From NCBI RefSeq assembly GCF_042684485.1, contig NZ_JBHULM010000001.1, positions 352,905 through 416,904 on the forward strand: a stretch of 64,000 nt of DNA, written 5' to 3'. This stretch comes from Oceanihabitans gracilariae. GTDB lineage: Bacteria > Bacteroidota > Bacteroidia > Flavobacteriales > Flavobacteriaceae. A program made the translations under genes and the position numbers. Shown in pieces: positions 36,798 through 45,388 of this stretch. Numbering within the stretch: position 1 is the first letter of the stretch; each line of letters begins with the position of its first letter. Under the pieces are notes generated by a model. The model had not been told where the DNA came from. It saw only the letters and a program-made list of their open reading frames with translations, and ran no database searches.

Positions 36798-39209
36798 ATG
36801 ATTGTAAATACAGAATTAGAGCAAAAAGGAAACTTATTTCCTTCAAAAATTATTAAGTTTAAAAAAGATGTAGATACCTTATTCTTTTACACAGATAATA
36901 ATGTTATTCTACAACTTAAAGTATTAAGAGATAGTGTACTTCGTTTTAGGTACACTACAACAGGTACTTTTGAAAACGATTTTTCTTATGCAATTACTAA
37001 ATATGCAAGTACAGGATATAACAAACTTGTAATAGAAGACAAAGAAACCTATTTTGAAGTTACAACGTCTAAATTAATTTGCAGAATTTCTAAAGAAAAT
37101 TTAAGTGTATCTATTTATGATGCACATGATATGACACTTATTAATCAAGATGAAATTGGTTTTCATTGGGAAGAAAGCTATGAATTTGGTGGCAACATTG
37201 TAAAAATGAGCAAAGTTGTTAATGAAAGAGAAAGCTATTTTGGTCTTGGTGATAAACCAGAACATTTAAATTTAAAAGGAAAACGTTTTCAAAACTGGGT
37301 TACAGATTCTTATGCTTTTGGTAAACATACAGATCCTATATACAAGGCCATTCCTTTTTATACAGGATTACACCACAATAAAGCATACGGAATCTTTTTT
37401 GACAATACTTTTCAATCTTTTTTCGACTTTGGTCAAGAAAGACGCAACGTTACCAGTTTTTGGGCACAAGGAGGTGAAATGGACTATTACTTTATTTATG
37501 GTCCTAAAGTGCAATCTGTTGTAGAAAAATATACAGACTTAACAGGTAAACCACACCAATTACCACCACTTTGGGCATTAGGTTTTCACCAATGTAAGTG
37601 GAGTTACTATCCAGAAGCTAACGTAAAAGCAATAACCAATAAATTTAGAGAGTTACAAATACCTTGTGATGCTATTTATTTAGATATAGATTATATGGAT
37701 GGTTTTAGATGTTTCACTTGGAACAAAGAATACTTTCCAGATCCTAAAAGAATGGTGAAAGAATTAGCAGATGATGGCTTTAAAACCGTTGCTATTATTG
37801 ATCCAGGAATTAAAATAGATAATGAATATTCTGTATTTAAAGAAGCCTTAGATAAAGACTATTTCTGTAAACGTGCAGATGGTCCTTATATGAAAGGTAA
37901 AGTATGGCCAGGAGAATGTTATTTTCCAGATTTTACAAAACCAGAAGTACGTGATTGGTGGTCAGGATTATTTCAAGAACTTATTGAAGACGTAGGTATT
38001 CAAGGAGTTTGGAATGATATGAATGAACCTGCTGTTATGGAAGTGCCAAATAAAACATTTCCAGATGATGTACGTCATGATTATGATGGTAACCCTTGTA
38101 GCCATAGAAAAGCACATAATATTTATGGTATGCAAATGGCTAGAGCTACCTATCATGGTTTAAAAAAGTTTAACTATCCAAAAAGACCTTTTGTAATTAC
38201 TAGAGCTGCGTATTCTGGTACGCAACGTTATACTTCTACATGGACAGGTGATAACGTAGCAACTTGGGAACATTTATGGATTGCCAATGTACAAGCACAA
38301 CGTATGGCTATGTCTGGATTTAGCTTTGCAGGAAGTGATATTGGTGGTTTTGCCGAACAACCACAAGGAGAGCTATTTACACGTTGGATTCAATTAGGAA
38401 TCTTTCATCCTTTCTGTCGTGTGCATTCCTCTGGTGATCATGGTGATCAAGAACCTTGGGCTTTTGATGAAGACGTAACAGATATTGTTAGAAAATTTAT
38501 AGAACTACGCTATCAACTTTTACCATATTTATATACTTGTTTCTGGAATTTAGTAGAACATGGTACACCAATTCTACAATCTCTAGTAATGTATGATCAA
38601 GAAGATTCACAAACCTATTACAGAACAGATGAATTTATTTTTGGAAAACAAATATTGGTATGTCCTATTTTAGAACCAAATGCTAAAGGTAGACGTATGT
38701 ATATTCCAAGAGGTACTTGGTATAATTTATGGACAGATGAGCAAGTACAAGGAGGAAAAGAAAAATGGGTAGATGCAGAAATTGATAGTATGCCAATTTT
38801 TATAAAAGCAGGTGCTATAATTCCTAAATATCCTGTACAGCAATACACAGACGAAAAGAATATTGAAGAAATTACTCTAGATATCTATTACAAGGAAGGA
38901 AAAGAAGTTTCGCAAGTATTTGAAGATGCTCATGATGGATATGATTATACAAAAGGACGTTATAGCTTTAGAATTATTAAATTAACAGGTAAGCCTAACG
39001 AGTTAATTCTGCAACAACATAAAGAAGGAACGTATGAAGCAGCATTTAAATGGTTTAAATTAAAAATTCATGGTTTACCATTTCAGATAAAAGAAATAGA
39101 AATAGATAATGTTATTATTCCTTTAGATAAATTAATAGAAAACGGAACTTCTTCCATGATTATAGATAAGAAATTTAGCGAAATTCACATTAAAGGAAAC
39201 CTTTTATAG
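36798..39209 (+). CDS. GH31 alpha-glucosidase-type glycoside hydrolase
   Basis: This 803-residue GH31 enzyme has an N-terminal beta-sandwich (to about residue 230), a catalytic barrel with QGVWNDMNEPAV (nucleophile Asp in the WxDMNEP motif) and TSTWTGDNVATWEHL (acid/base Asp), and C-terminal sandwich domains. It has no signal peptide, so it is probably cytoplasmic, cutting alpha-glucosidic bonds in glycogen or related glucans. It follows glgB by 152 bases with no strong terminator, so a joint or secondary transcript is possible. It may degrade what the upstream genes build. Confidence 0.92.
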   Translation: MIVNTELEQKGNLFPSKIIKFKKDVDTLFFYTDNNVILQLKVLRDSVLRFRYTTTGTFENDFSYAITKYASTGYNKLVIEDKETYFEVTTSKLICRISKENLSVSIYDAHDMTLINQDEIGFHWEESYEFGGNIVKMSKVVNERESYFGLGDKPEHLNLKGKRFQNWVTDSYAFGKHTDPIYKAIPFYTGLHHNKAYGIFFDNTFQSFFDFGQERRNVTSFWAQGGEMDYYFIYGPKVQSVVEKYTDLTGKPHQLPPLWALGFHQCKWSYYPEANVKAITNKFRELQIPCDAIYLDIDYMDGFRCFTWNKEYFPDPKRMVKELADDGFKTVAIIDPGIKIDNEYSVFKEALDKDYFCKRADGPYMKGKVWPGECYFPDFTKPEVRDWWSGLFQELIEDVGIQGVWNDMNEPAVMEVPNKTFPDDVRHDYDGNPCSHRKAHNIYGMQMARATYHGLKKFNYPKRPFVITRAAYSGTQRYTSTWTGDNVATWEHLWIANVQAQRMAMSGFSFAGSDIGGFAEQPQGELFTRWIQLGIFHPFCRVHSSGDHGDQEPWAFDEDVTDIVRKFIELRYQLLPYLYTCFWNLVEHGTPILQSLVMYDQEDSQTYYRTDEFIFGKQILVCPILEPNAKGRRMYIPRGTWYNLWTDEQVQGGKEKWVDAEIDSMPIFIKAGAIIPKYPVQQYTDEKNIEEITLDIYYKEGKEVSQVFEDAHDGYDYTKGRYSFRIIKLTGKPNELILQQHKEGTYEAAFKWFKLKIHGLPFQIKEIEIDNVIIPLDKLIENGTSSMIIDKKFSEIHIKGNLL

Positions 39210-39318
39210 GATTAATTTGTATTTAGTCGATAAAACTAAGGTGCTAATCATACTGCTATAGGTGGTTTTAGGAACGGTTTTTGTAAATTTATAAAAACTA
39301 TTAATAAATACTTAACTA

Positions 39319-40155
39319 ATGAAATTTAAAAACGTAATAATTGCTTGTAGTACCATTGCATTATTTCTGTCATGTGCAACCAATCCGTTTACAGGAAAAT
39401 CTACAATGGCATTAGTGCCAAATTCACAATTATTTCCTACAGCTTTTGCGCAATACAATCAAGTTTTGTCAGAAAGTAATGTAGAAACAGGAACATCTAG
39501 AGCAGATATGATTACTAGAGTAGGACAGCGTATTGCTGTTGCTGCAGAACGTTGGTTAAATGCAAATGGACATCAAGGGTATTTAGCAGATTATGAATGG
39601 GAATATAATTTAATTGATGATCCTACAGTAAATGCTTGGTGTATGCCTGGAGGAAAAATAGTATTTTATACAGGAATTTTACCAATAGCAGAAAACGAAA
39701 CAGGTGTTGCTGCAATTATGGGTCATGAGGTAGCACACGCTTTAGCAAATCATGGACAACAACGTATGAGTGCTTCTTATATACAACAAGGACTAGCTAT
39801 TGCAGGAAATGTTGCTATTCAAGATGATAAAAGTAGAGATGCTTTTAACCAATACTATGGTGTTGGTTCTAATGTATTAGGTATGTTACCTTTTAGTAGA
39901 AGTCATGAAACAGAAGCAGATAAAATAGGTTTGTATTTAATGGGAATTGCTGGTTATAACCCTACAGAAGCTTCTAATCTTTGGGTTAGAATGAAAGCGA
40001 ATAGTGGAGGAGAATCTACTCCAGAGTTTTTAAGTACGCATCCATCTAACGATAGTAGAATTGCGGATTTAAAAGAATTAGCACCACAAGCTATAGAAGA
40101 AGCTAAAAAGTTTGGTGTGCAATCTTTTAGACCAATTACTAGTTTCTCTTACTAA
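39319..40155 (+). CDS. M48-family metallopeptidase lipoprotein
   Basis: This 278-residue lipoprotein has a signal segment ending FLSC, with Cys19 as the lipidation site. The zinc site is HEVAH at residues 136-140, and the third ligand lies in SHETEADKIG (about residue 197). This resembles LoiP/BepA-type periplasmic M48 proteases that handle outer-membrane proteins. The characteristic ATNPFTGKSTMALV start and the DPTVNAWCMPGGKI strand fit the family. It has a downstream hairpin terminator. Confidence 0.92.
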   Translation: MKFKNVIIACSTIALFLSCATNPFTGKSTMALVPNSQLFPTAFAQYNQVLSESNVETGTSRADMITRVGQRIAVAAERWLNANGHQGYLADYEWEYNLIDDPTVNAWCMPGGKIVFYTGILPIAENETGVAAIMGHEVAHALANHGQQRMSASYIQQGLAIAGNVAIQDDKSRDAFNQYYGVGSNVLGMLPFSRSHETEADKIGLYLMGIAGYNPTEASNLWVRMKANSGGESTPEFLSTHPSNDSRIADLKELAPQAIEEAKKFGVQSFRPITSFSY

Positions 40156-40179
40156 TTAAAAAATATTTGTTTACTTTAC

Positions 40180-40204
40180 AAGCTGCTCTTAAAAAGAGCG
40201 GCTT
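40180..40204 (+). terminator. Terminator of the M48 gene
   Basis: A 10-base-pair stem (40180-40189 with 40195-40204, one G-T pair) has a TAAAA loop and is followed by a T run. Confidence 0.88.
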
Positions 40205-40313
40205 TTTTATTGAAAATTATAGAAATAAAAAAGGAGGTTTTAAAATTAGTACAATAAAAAACGAAAGCTTTTTAGTCTTGTAATTTAAAGTTTCTTTTTA
40301 GTAAAAAATATTT

Positions 40314-41612
40314 ATGAATACATTTGAAAAAGGAAGTAAAAAACTTCTAAATGCCTGGGCTTTTTACGATTGGGCAAATTCTGTTTACACACTTACCATT
40401 GCATCTTCTATATTTCCTATATTCTATTCTGCTTTATTTCTTTCCGAAATAAAAACCGTACACGCATTTGGTATGGATTTTAAAAGCACAGCATTAATTA
40501 CCTACGTAACCGCTTTTACTTTTTTAGTAGTTGCATTTACATCTCCAATTCTTTCCGGAATTGCAGATTATGTTGGTAATAAAAAGAATTTTATGAAATT
40601 CTTTTGCTACGTTGGAGGTTTAGGTTGTATTGGTTTATACTGGTTTAGTCTAGAAAATATACATTTAAGTTTGTTATTTTATTTTATGGGTTTAATTGGG
40701 TATTGGGGAAGCTTGGTGTTTTATAACTCCTACTTACCAGATATTGCCTATCCAGAACAACAAGATAGTATTAGTGCTAAGGGATTTAGTTTTGGTTATG
40801 TTGGTAGTGTATTGTTATTGTTAATCAATTTAGCAATGGTAATGACCCAAGACAATGGAGAAGATAAAATGCAAATGATGCGATACTCTTTTATTACAGT
40901 AGGTCTATGGTGGATTTTATTTAGTCAATACACTTTTTATATTCTGCCAAGTGGTGTGTCTTCAGGACATAAAGTAACTAAAGATGTTGTTTTTAATGGG
41001 TTAAAAGAGTTAAGACAAGTCTGGAAACAGTTAAAAGAAAACCTAAGATTAAAACGCTATTTAATTGCCTTTTTTGTGTTTAGTATGGCTGTACAAACCA
41101 TTATGTTAGTAGCAGTATATTTTGGCGAAGAAGAAATTGCTTGGGGAACAAATGAAGATAAAACCGTAGGATTGATTGTTAGTATTCTAGTAATTCAATT
41201 AGTAGCAATACTTGGTGCTTTTTTAACCTCAAAAGCTTCTTCAAAATTCGGAAACATAAAAACTCTTATTGTAGTAAATGTAATCTGGATGGCTTTATGT
41301 GTATATGCATATTTTATGCATACTCCGTTTCAATTTTATGTAGCAGCAAGTATTGTAGGTATGGTAATGGGAGGAATTCAAGCTTTAGCACGATCTACTT
41401 ATTCTAAATTTTTACCAGAAACCGAAGACACGACCTCTTATTTTAGCTTTTTTGATGTAGCAGAAAAAATAGGAATTGTAATAGGTATGGTAATATTTGC
41501 AACCATTGACCAAATAACAGGAAGTATGCGTAATGCTATATTATTTTTATTTGTTTTCTTTTTAGCAGGAATAGTGCTCCTGCTTAGAGTGCCTAAAAAA
41601 CAAGTAAATTAA
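40314..41612 (+). CDS. MFS transporter of the UMF1 (Atg22-like) group
   Basis: This 432-residue membrane protein has about 12 helices and the group signature LNAWAFYDWANSVYTLTI at the N-terminus. This is the pattern of Atg22/UMF1 proteins, which in yeast export amino acids from the vacuole. The bacterial substrate is unknown. A GNIKTLIVVNVIW loop and the GGIQALARSTYSKFLPE motif between helices 10 and 11 are typical. Upstream of the start is a 109-base AT-rich gap after the M48 terminator. Confidence 0.87.
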   Translation: MNTFEKGSKKLLNAWAFYDWANSVYTLTIASSIFPIFYSALFLSEIKTVHAFGMDFKSTALITYVTAFTFLVVAFTSPILSGIADYVGNKKNFMKFFCYVGGLGCIGLYWFSLENIHLSLLFYFMGLIGYWGSLVFYNSYLPDIAYPEQQDSISAKGFSFGYVGSVLLLLINLAMVMTQDNGEDKMQMMRYSFITVGLWWILFSQYTFYILPSGVSSGHKVTKDVVFNGLKELRQVWKQLKENLRLKRYLIAFFVFSMAVQTIMLVAVYFGEEEIAWGTNEDKTVGLIVSILVIQLVAILGAFLTSKASSKFGNIKTLIVVNVIWMALCVYAYFMHTPFQFYVAASIVGMVMGGIQALARSTYSKFLPETEDTTSYFSFFDVAEKIGIVIGMVIFATIDQITGSMRNAILFLFVFFLAGIVLLLRVPKKQVN

Positions 41613-41663
41613 AATATTTTACTATGTTTGTTATTTATAAAAATTAATTTCAACAAAAAATTT

Positions 41664-42521
41664 ATGAAGAGCCTAAAAATTGCTAGTATTTTTATTGTAT
41701 CCTTGTTTGTGTTTACATTCGTTTCTTGTGATGATGAACCATTAGAAGGAGATTTTGCTACAGGAAATGAAGAAACAGAATTAACCTGTGTAGAAGCTAC
41801 ACAAAACCTTTCTGAAATATCTCAAACGTATGCAACAACACCTACAGATGATGCAAATTATGCTGTGATTTGTAATGCTTACGCAGAAGCTTTGCAAGAC
41901 ATGATTGATTCGTGTGGTGATAATACAGGAGCTATACAAACCTTGTTAGATTCTTTAAATTGTCCTGTTGCTAATAATAATTGTGAAACAGCACAGACAG
42001 CAACAGATGCTGCAGAAAGTGCTTATAATGCAGATAATACAAATACCTCTTTATGTAATGCCTATAAAGCAGCTTTACAAAACGAAATAGCACAATGTGG
42101 TGATGCAGACGGAAGTTTACAAAGTATTATTGATGGTTTAGGAGATTGTAATTTTAATAGCTCTAGTTCTGGAGATTTAAGTGTTACTGCAGGAACTTTA
42201 AATATTGACTTTATAACAAATAGTGCAGATTTAAGTTCTGGTGTAATAACCGTTAATGGAAGTAACTTAGAGAATGGAGCAAATTATTTAATCTATTTTG
42301 AATTAGCTGAAAATGCTACAGGAGTAGATGTTATGCAAAATTTTAAATTAACATTAAATAATGGAGAGTATTTTCCTAATACAGACGGATTTGATGACTT
42401 CACAAATACAATAACTGTTAATTCAGGAGGAGTAATACAAGGTAGTTTTGGAGGTATTGTTTCTCGAACAGATGGTGCAGATTTAAGCCTTTCTCAAGGA
42501 GTTGTAGACTTAACATATTAA
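41664..42521 (+). CDS. Lipoprotein with two internal cysteine-bounded repeats
   Basis: This 285-residue protein starts at MKSLKIASIFIVSL, and Cys22 in FVSCDDEP is the lipidation site. The upstream in-frame ATG at 41628 would put extra residues before the signal. Residues about 42-98 and 106-158 are two copies of a helical module with the pattern C-x15-20-Y-x10-C-NAYxxALQ-x-C-GD-x-L-C-like spacing (for example CNAYAEALQDMIDSCGD and CNAYKAALQNEIAQCGD). The C-terminal part is strand-rich with GGIVSRTDGADLSLSQG. I do not recognise a family. It is probably an outer-membrane lipoprotein. Confidence 0.75.
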   Translation: MKSLKIASIFIVSLFVFTFVSCDDEPLEGDFATGNEETELTCVEATQNLSEISQTYATTPTDDANYAVICNAYAEALQDMIDSCGDNTGAIQTLLDSLNCPVANNNCETAQTATDAAESAYNADNTNTSLCNAYKAALQNEIAQCGDADGSLQSIIDGLGDCNFNSSSSGDLSVTAGTLNIDFITNSADLSSGVITVNGSNLENGANYLIYFELAENATGVDVMQNFKLTLNNGEYFPNTDGFDDFTNTITVNSGGVIQGSFGGIVSRTDGADLSLSQGVVDLTY

Positions 42522-42550
42522 TTGTTTTAAAAATAAAACTATAAAAAAAT

Positions 42551-42568
42551 CCGAAGCAAACGCTTCGG
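42551..42568 (+). terminator. Terminator of the repeat lipoprotein gene
   Basis: Stem CCGAAGC / GCTTCGG (42551-42557 with 42562-42568) is flanked by an A tract and a T tract. Confidence 0.9.
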
Positions 42569-42630
42569 TTTTTTTTTTGTTTTTTTGTTTGAACGCTTTC
42601 TAAAATTTGTTTGTCATTTCGAAGTTGCGC

Positions 42631-42708
42631 TGTCATTTCGAGCTTGTCGAGAAATCGATCTTAAGAAGTTAAAATAATAAAGATTCCTCCATTGAAATCG
42701 GAATGACA
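42631..42708 (+). repeat. Interspersed intergenic repeat, copy A
   Basis: This 78-base element begins TGTCATTTCGAGCTTGTCGA and ends CGGAATGACA, so TGTCATT and AATGACA form terminal inverted ends. The inner part AAAGATTCCTCCATTG is shared with copy B, 136 bases further on. It looks like the short interspersed repeats of flavobacterial intergenic regions, with ends able to fold together. Confidence 0.85.
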
Positions 42709-42766
42709 TCTTGCTTCTTTATAATATTTAAGATTTTTAAACGAGGTTGACCTTTTGAAGTTTCAC

Positions 42767-42844
42767 TGTCATTTCGAGCTTGTCGAGAAATCTATCATAA
42801 GTAGTTAATATAATAAAGATTCCTCCATTGTAGTCGGAAAGACG
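42767..42844 (+). repeat. Interspersed intergenic repeat, copy B
   Basis: This copy has the same 78-base length and the same left end as copy A (TGTCATTTCGAGCTTGTCGA). The right end is degraded (GAAAGACG in place of GAATGACA), so the terminal pairing is weaker. Similar bases extend about 12 bases left of both copies, giving a 136-base direct-repeat period. Confidence 0.83.
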
Positions 42845-42880
42845 TATCCATTTAAAATCTACTTTTATTCAAAAAAAAAA

Positions 42881-42899
42881 CCGGAACTTATAGTTTCGG
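42881..42899 (-). terminator. Terminator of the sigma-DUF2807 operon
   Basis: CCGGAAC (42881-42887) pairs with GTTTCGG (42893-42899), with one G-T pair. Read leftward, it ends in a run of ten T residues (A tract at 42871-42880). Confidence 0.85.
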
Positions 42900-42934
42900 T
42901 TTTTATATTTTCACTAACAGTTAATAGCTAACAA

Positions 42935-43681
42935 CTAATTACTACTAATACTACCAGAACCAGCAACTTTGGTATCTTCTTTTTTAGGATTTCCAGAGTA
43001 TTCAATATCTCCAGAACCAGAAACTCTTGCTTTTAAAGTTTCTGTACTTACTACTTCTGCATCACCAGATCCTGTTACGGTTACTTCTGTATTTTCTGCT
43101 TGTAAATGATTACCATTAAAATCACCAGAACCAGTTACACTAGCTTCTAGGTTTGTTGTTTTTCCTTTTAAAGTTACATCACCAGAACCTGTTACGCTTC
43201 CAGAAACATTATTGGTGTCTATATCTAGAATAACATCACCAGATCCTGTTAAATCTACTTCTAGGTGGTTTTCTGAAATGGTATTTGTATTCCACAAGTC
43301 ACCAGAACCTGTAAGAGACACTTTTTGTATGTCTTTATAAGGAATGGTTATTTTAATGGTTTTATTATAGCTTTCGCTAATATTTACTCCTTTTTCTACT
43401 TTTACAATAAGGGTGTTGTTTTTAACCTTTGTAACAATATGCTCTAGTAAGTTAGATTCTCCTTCTAAGGTTATTTTACCTTCTTGCCCTTCCACTAAAA
43501 TAAAATCCATAGATCCAGCACAAGCTATAGCATCATAATCACTAGTGGTTCTAGTCATAGTGGTAATATTTCCGTTTCCTTTTACTTTATTATTAAACCA
43601 AGATTGTGCTTGTATTTGTGTAGTAAGCAAGATGGTTGCTAAAAATAAGAGTGTTTTTTGAAATGATTTTGAACGTTTCAT
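42935..43681 (-). CDS. Head-GIN / DUF2807 domain protein
   Basis: This 248-residue exported protein has a signal peptide (FQKTLLFLATILLTTQIQAQ). The body is a beta-helix of short rungs with a repeated GSGD/TGSGD motif (about nine copies, for example VSGSVTGSGDVTLKG and VTGSGDAEVV), which marks the putative auto-transporter adhesin head-GIN fold. It is the last gene of the ECF sigma, anti-sigma-like and DUF4097 operon, 23 bases after the DUF4097 gene. It is probably periplasmic or on the cell surface. Its role is unknown. Confidence 0.85.
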   Translation of the reverse strand: MKRSKSFQKTLLFLATILLTTQIQAQSWFNNKVKGNGNITTMTRTTSDYDAIACAGSMDFILVEGQEGKITLEGESNLLEHIVTKVKNNTLIVKVEKGVNISESYNKTIKITIPYKDIQKVSLTGSGDLWNTNTISENHLEVDLTGSGDVILDIDTNNVSGSVTGSGDVTLKGKTTNLEASVTGSGDFNGNHLQAENTEVTVTGSGDAEVVSTETLKARVSGSGDIEYSGNPKKEDTKVAGSGSISSN

Positions 43682-43704
43682 AATATTCGTTTTTTGATTG
43701 ATGA

Positions 43705-44802
43705 TTATTTGTTTTTCTTTAGTGTTACGCTTCCGTAATCTGAAGATATTTTAAGTGTATTTCCTGAGTTGTCATTACCATGATAGCCTTGGTAATATTT
43801 ATCGGTAGATTCTACATGTTTTTTAGTAAATTCTAAGTCTTCATAGTCTCTTAATGAAGCGTATTCTAAATCTATATTAAAACTAAAGTTATAGGAAGCA
43901 TCGTAACCAATGGTTATACCAACGTAATCGGATTCTATATGTATGTTTTTAGCATTAGCAGTTATGTTGTCAATTTTTATAGATCCATAATCTGCATTAA
44001 TGTTTAGGTTTTTGTAGAGGTCTCCAATACGTGTAGTAAGGTAGTCTCCATCTCCAGAAATATTGTTTGCTTTTTCAATAAGCACAGAACCATAATCACA
44101 GTTATAAGTGACTTCTTCTGCAATTTCAACTACAGATTTAGTATAGTCTGCTTCAATGTTTATTTTTTTAGCTTTTGCAAGTGTAAAACCACTATAGTCT
44201 GCAGTAATTTTTCCGCTTTTTATATATTCAAAATAGCAATTATTAGAATAGTCAAAATTAATATCGTTATGGTCTGCTAAAAGTTCTTTGGTGGTGATTT
44301 TTCCGTAATCACAGTTTATTATTGCTTTTCCTTTTAGCTTGTCTAAGTTTATGTTTCCGTAATCATTACTTAGGTTTACATGGTTGGTTATAGGCATTTT
44401 TATAACATAATTAATTTTCATGTTTACGTTGTTGCTGTTGTTCCATTTAAACCAAGAGTTTGATTTGTTTTTACTAAAAATAGTTTTTGCAGAAACTAGG
44501 CTAGGAGATGCGTTAAAACTTACAGTAATCTCTTCTAATTTTTCTTCTACTTTTTCTAAATCGTTTCCGTTAGTGGTAATGGTGACTTCTATTGCTATTT
44601 GGTTTTTTTCCCAAGTAACAATATCTATATTACCATAACTATTATCTACCTTTAAGGTAGCGTCTGCGTTTACAGAAAATTCTTTTGTAATAACTTTTTC
44701 TCTAGTATGCTTTCCTTTAGCAACAGGATCATTGTTTGCTACAAGTAGTATAGGAATAAGTAAAAATACTATGGTTATTTTATATAGTAGTACTGTTTTC
44801 AT
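43705..44802 (-). CDS. DUF4097-family beta-strand repeat protein
   Basis: This 365-residue exported protein has a signal peptide (hydrophobic residues 6-22). It has many short rungs such as LKVDNSYGNIDIVTW, HVNLSNDYGNINLD and LNINADYGSIKIDN, in which DYG(N/S) recurs about eight times, giving a single-stranded beta-helix of the DUF4097 type. The start overlaps the end of the anti-sigma-like gene by 23 bases, so translation is coupled. The combination with a sigma factor and an anti-sigma-like protein suggests an envelope-stress operon whose structural output is this pair of beta-helix proteins. Confidence 0.83.
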   Translation of the reverse strand: MKTVLLYKITIVFLLIPILLVANNDPVAKGKHTREKVITKEFSVNADATLKVDNSYGNIDIVTWEKNQIAIEVTITTNGNDLEKVEEKLEEITVSFNASPSLVSAKTIFSKNKSNSWFKWNNSNNVNMKINYVIKMPITNHVNLSNDYGNINLDKLKGKAIINCDYGKITTKELLADHNDINFDYSNNCYFEYIKSGKITADYSGFTLAKAKKINIEADYTKSVVEIAEEVTYNCDYGSVLIEKANNISGDGDYLTTRIGDLYKNLNINADYGSIKIDNITANAKNIHIESDYVGITIGYDASYNFSFNIDLEYASLRDYEDLEFTKKHVESTDKYYQGYHGNDNSGNTLKISSDYGSVTLKKNK

Positions 44803-45340
44803 TAGTGCTATTTTTTAATTTTTTAATATTTTCTATTTGGGTTAAGGTGTTTTCAAGAATGTCTATTCTATTTTGAAAATTGCTAATCATGGCATAAATA
44901 ACGCGTTTATCTTCACCACTTTCAGACAGGTCTTTTTTTAAGTCAGTGTATTCTTTTTCTAATCGTTGCATTTGCATCATAGCATCTGCAACTAATAATT
45001 TTGTTTCTGGGTTGGTTTCGGTTTCTAGTTTTGTTAATTCGCTTGCAATTGTTGTGGTAAAGAAATTTTGAGTTTCTGCCATTTCTGGTGATATACTTGC
45101 TAAATCATAAGCTTTTTCTTCTTGTTGTGTTGTAACAAAAACAGTAACTAAAATTGCTAGTGTGGCAGCAATACCAAGAAAAGGTTTCCAAAAATTATTT
45201 TTTGCTTTCTTAGAGGTATTTGCTAGTCTTTGCTGTTTTAATTTATTAGCAAATCTTTGCTCATGATTTAGACTAGGCATGGCTACATCAAAATCATCTT
45301 TTAAATTATCAAAGAGTGTGTCTATCTGGTCTTTTTTCAT
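44780..45340 (-). CDS. Membrane-anchored anti-sigma-like protein
   Basis: This 186-residue protein has a cytoplasmic N-terminus (residues 1-48, FDNLKDDFDVAMPSLNHEQRFANKL), one transmembrane helix (about residues 51-67, LGIAATLAILVTVFVTT) and a periplasmic helical tail with a long coiled coil (residues 120-180). Position directly after the ECF sigma gene and single-pass topology fit an anti-sigma factor. No zinc-binding anti-sigma motif (HxxxCxxC) is present, so this is an inference. A 9-base spacer separates its ATG from the CCGC-TTTC-GCGG hairpin. Confidence 0.75.
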   Translation of the reverse strand: MKKDQIDTLFDNLKDDFDVAMPSLNHEQRFANKLKQQRLANTSKKAKNNFWKPFLGIAATLAILVTVFVTTQQEEKAYDLASISPEMAETQNFFTTTIASELTKLETETNPETKLLVADAMMQMQRLEKEYTDLKKDLSESGEDKRVIYAMISNFQNRIDILENTLTQIENIKKLKNSTNENSTTI

Positions 45341-45347
45341 CTTTAGT

Positions 45348-45363
45348 TTCCGCGAAAGCGGTA
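45348..45363 (-). promoter_or_regulatory. Short GC hairpin 9 bases upstream of the anti-sigma-like gene
   Basis: The top strand reads TTCCGCGAAAGCGGTA, the same 16 bases as at 7594-7609. The mRNA forms CCGC-UUUC-GCGG at 45350-45361. It sits in the 48-base gap between the sigma stop and this start, at exactly the same spacing as ahead of the DUF6452 gene. Confidence 0.5.
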
Positions 45364-45388
45364 ATTTTTTAATTATTAGTACTTGCTG

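Larger units (their letters stand above)
42522..42934. other. 413-base non-coding gap with interspersed repeats
   Basis: There is no gene here. In order it holds the lipoprotein terminator, a partial repeat start (TGTCATTTCGA at 42612-42622), two 78-base repeat copies (42631-42708 and 42767-42844), and the terminator of the DUF2807 gene at 42881-42899. Short ORFs across it have no support. Confidence 0.85.

Noticed and set aside
39210..39318. tRNA or small RNA in the gap between GH31 and M48
   Set aside because: No cloverleaf or strong hairpin could be drawn. It looks like an ordinary AT-rich promoter region.
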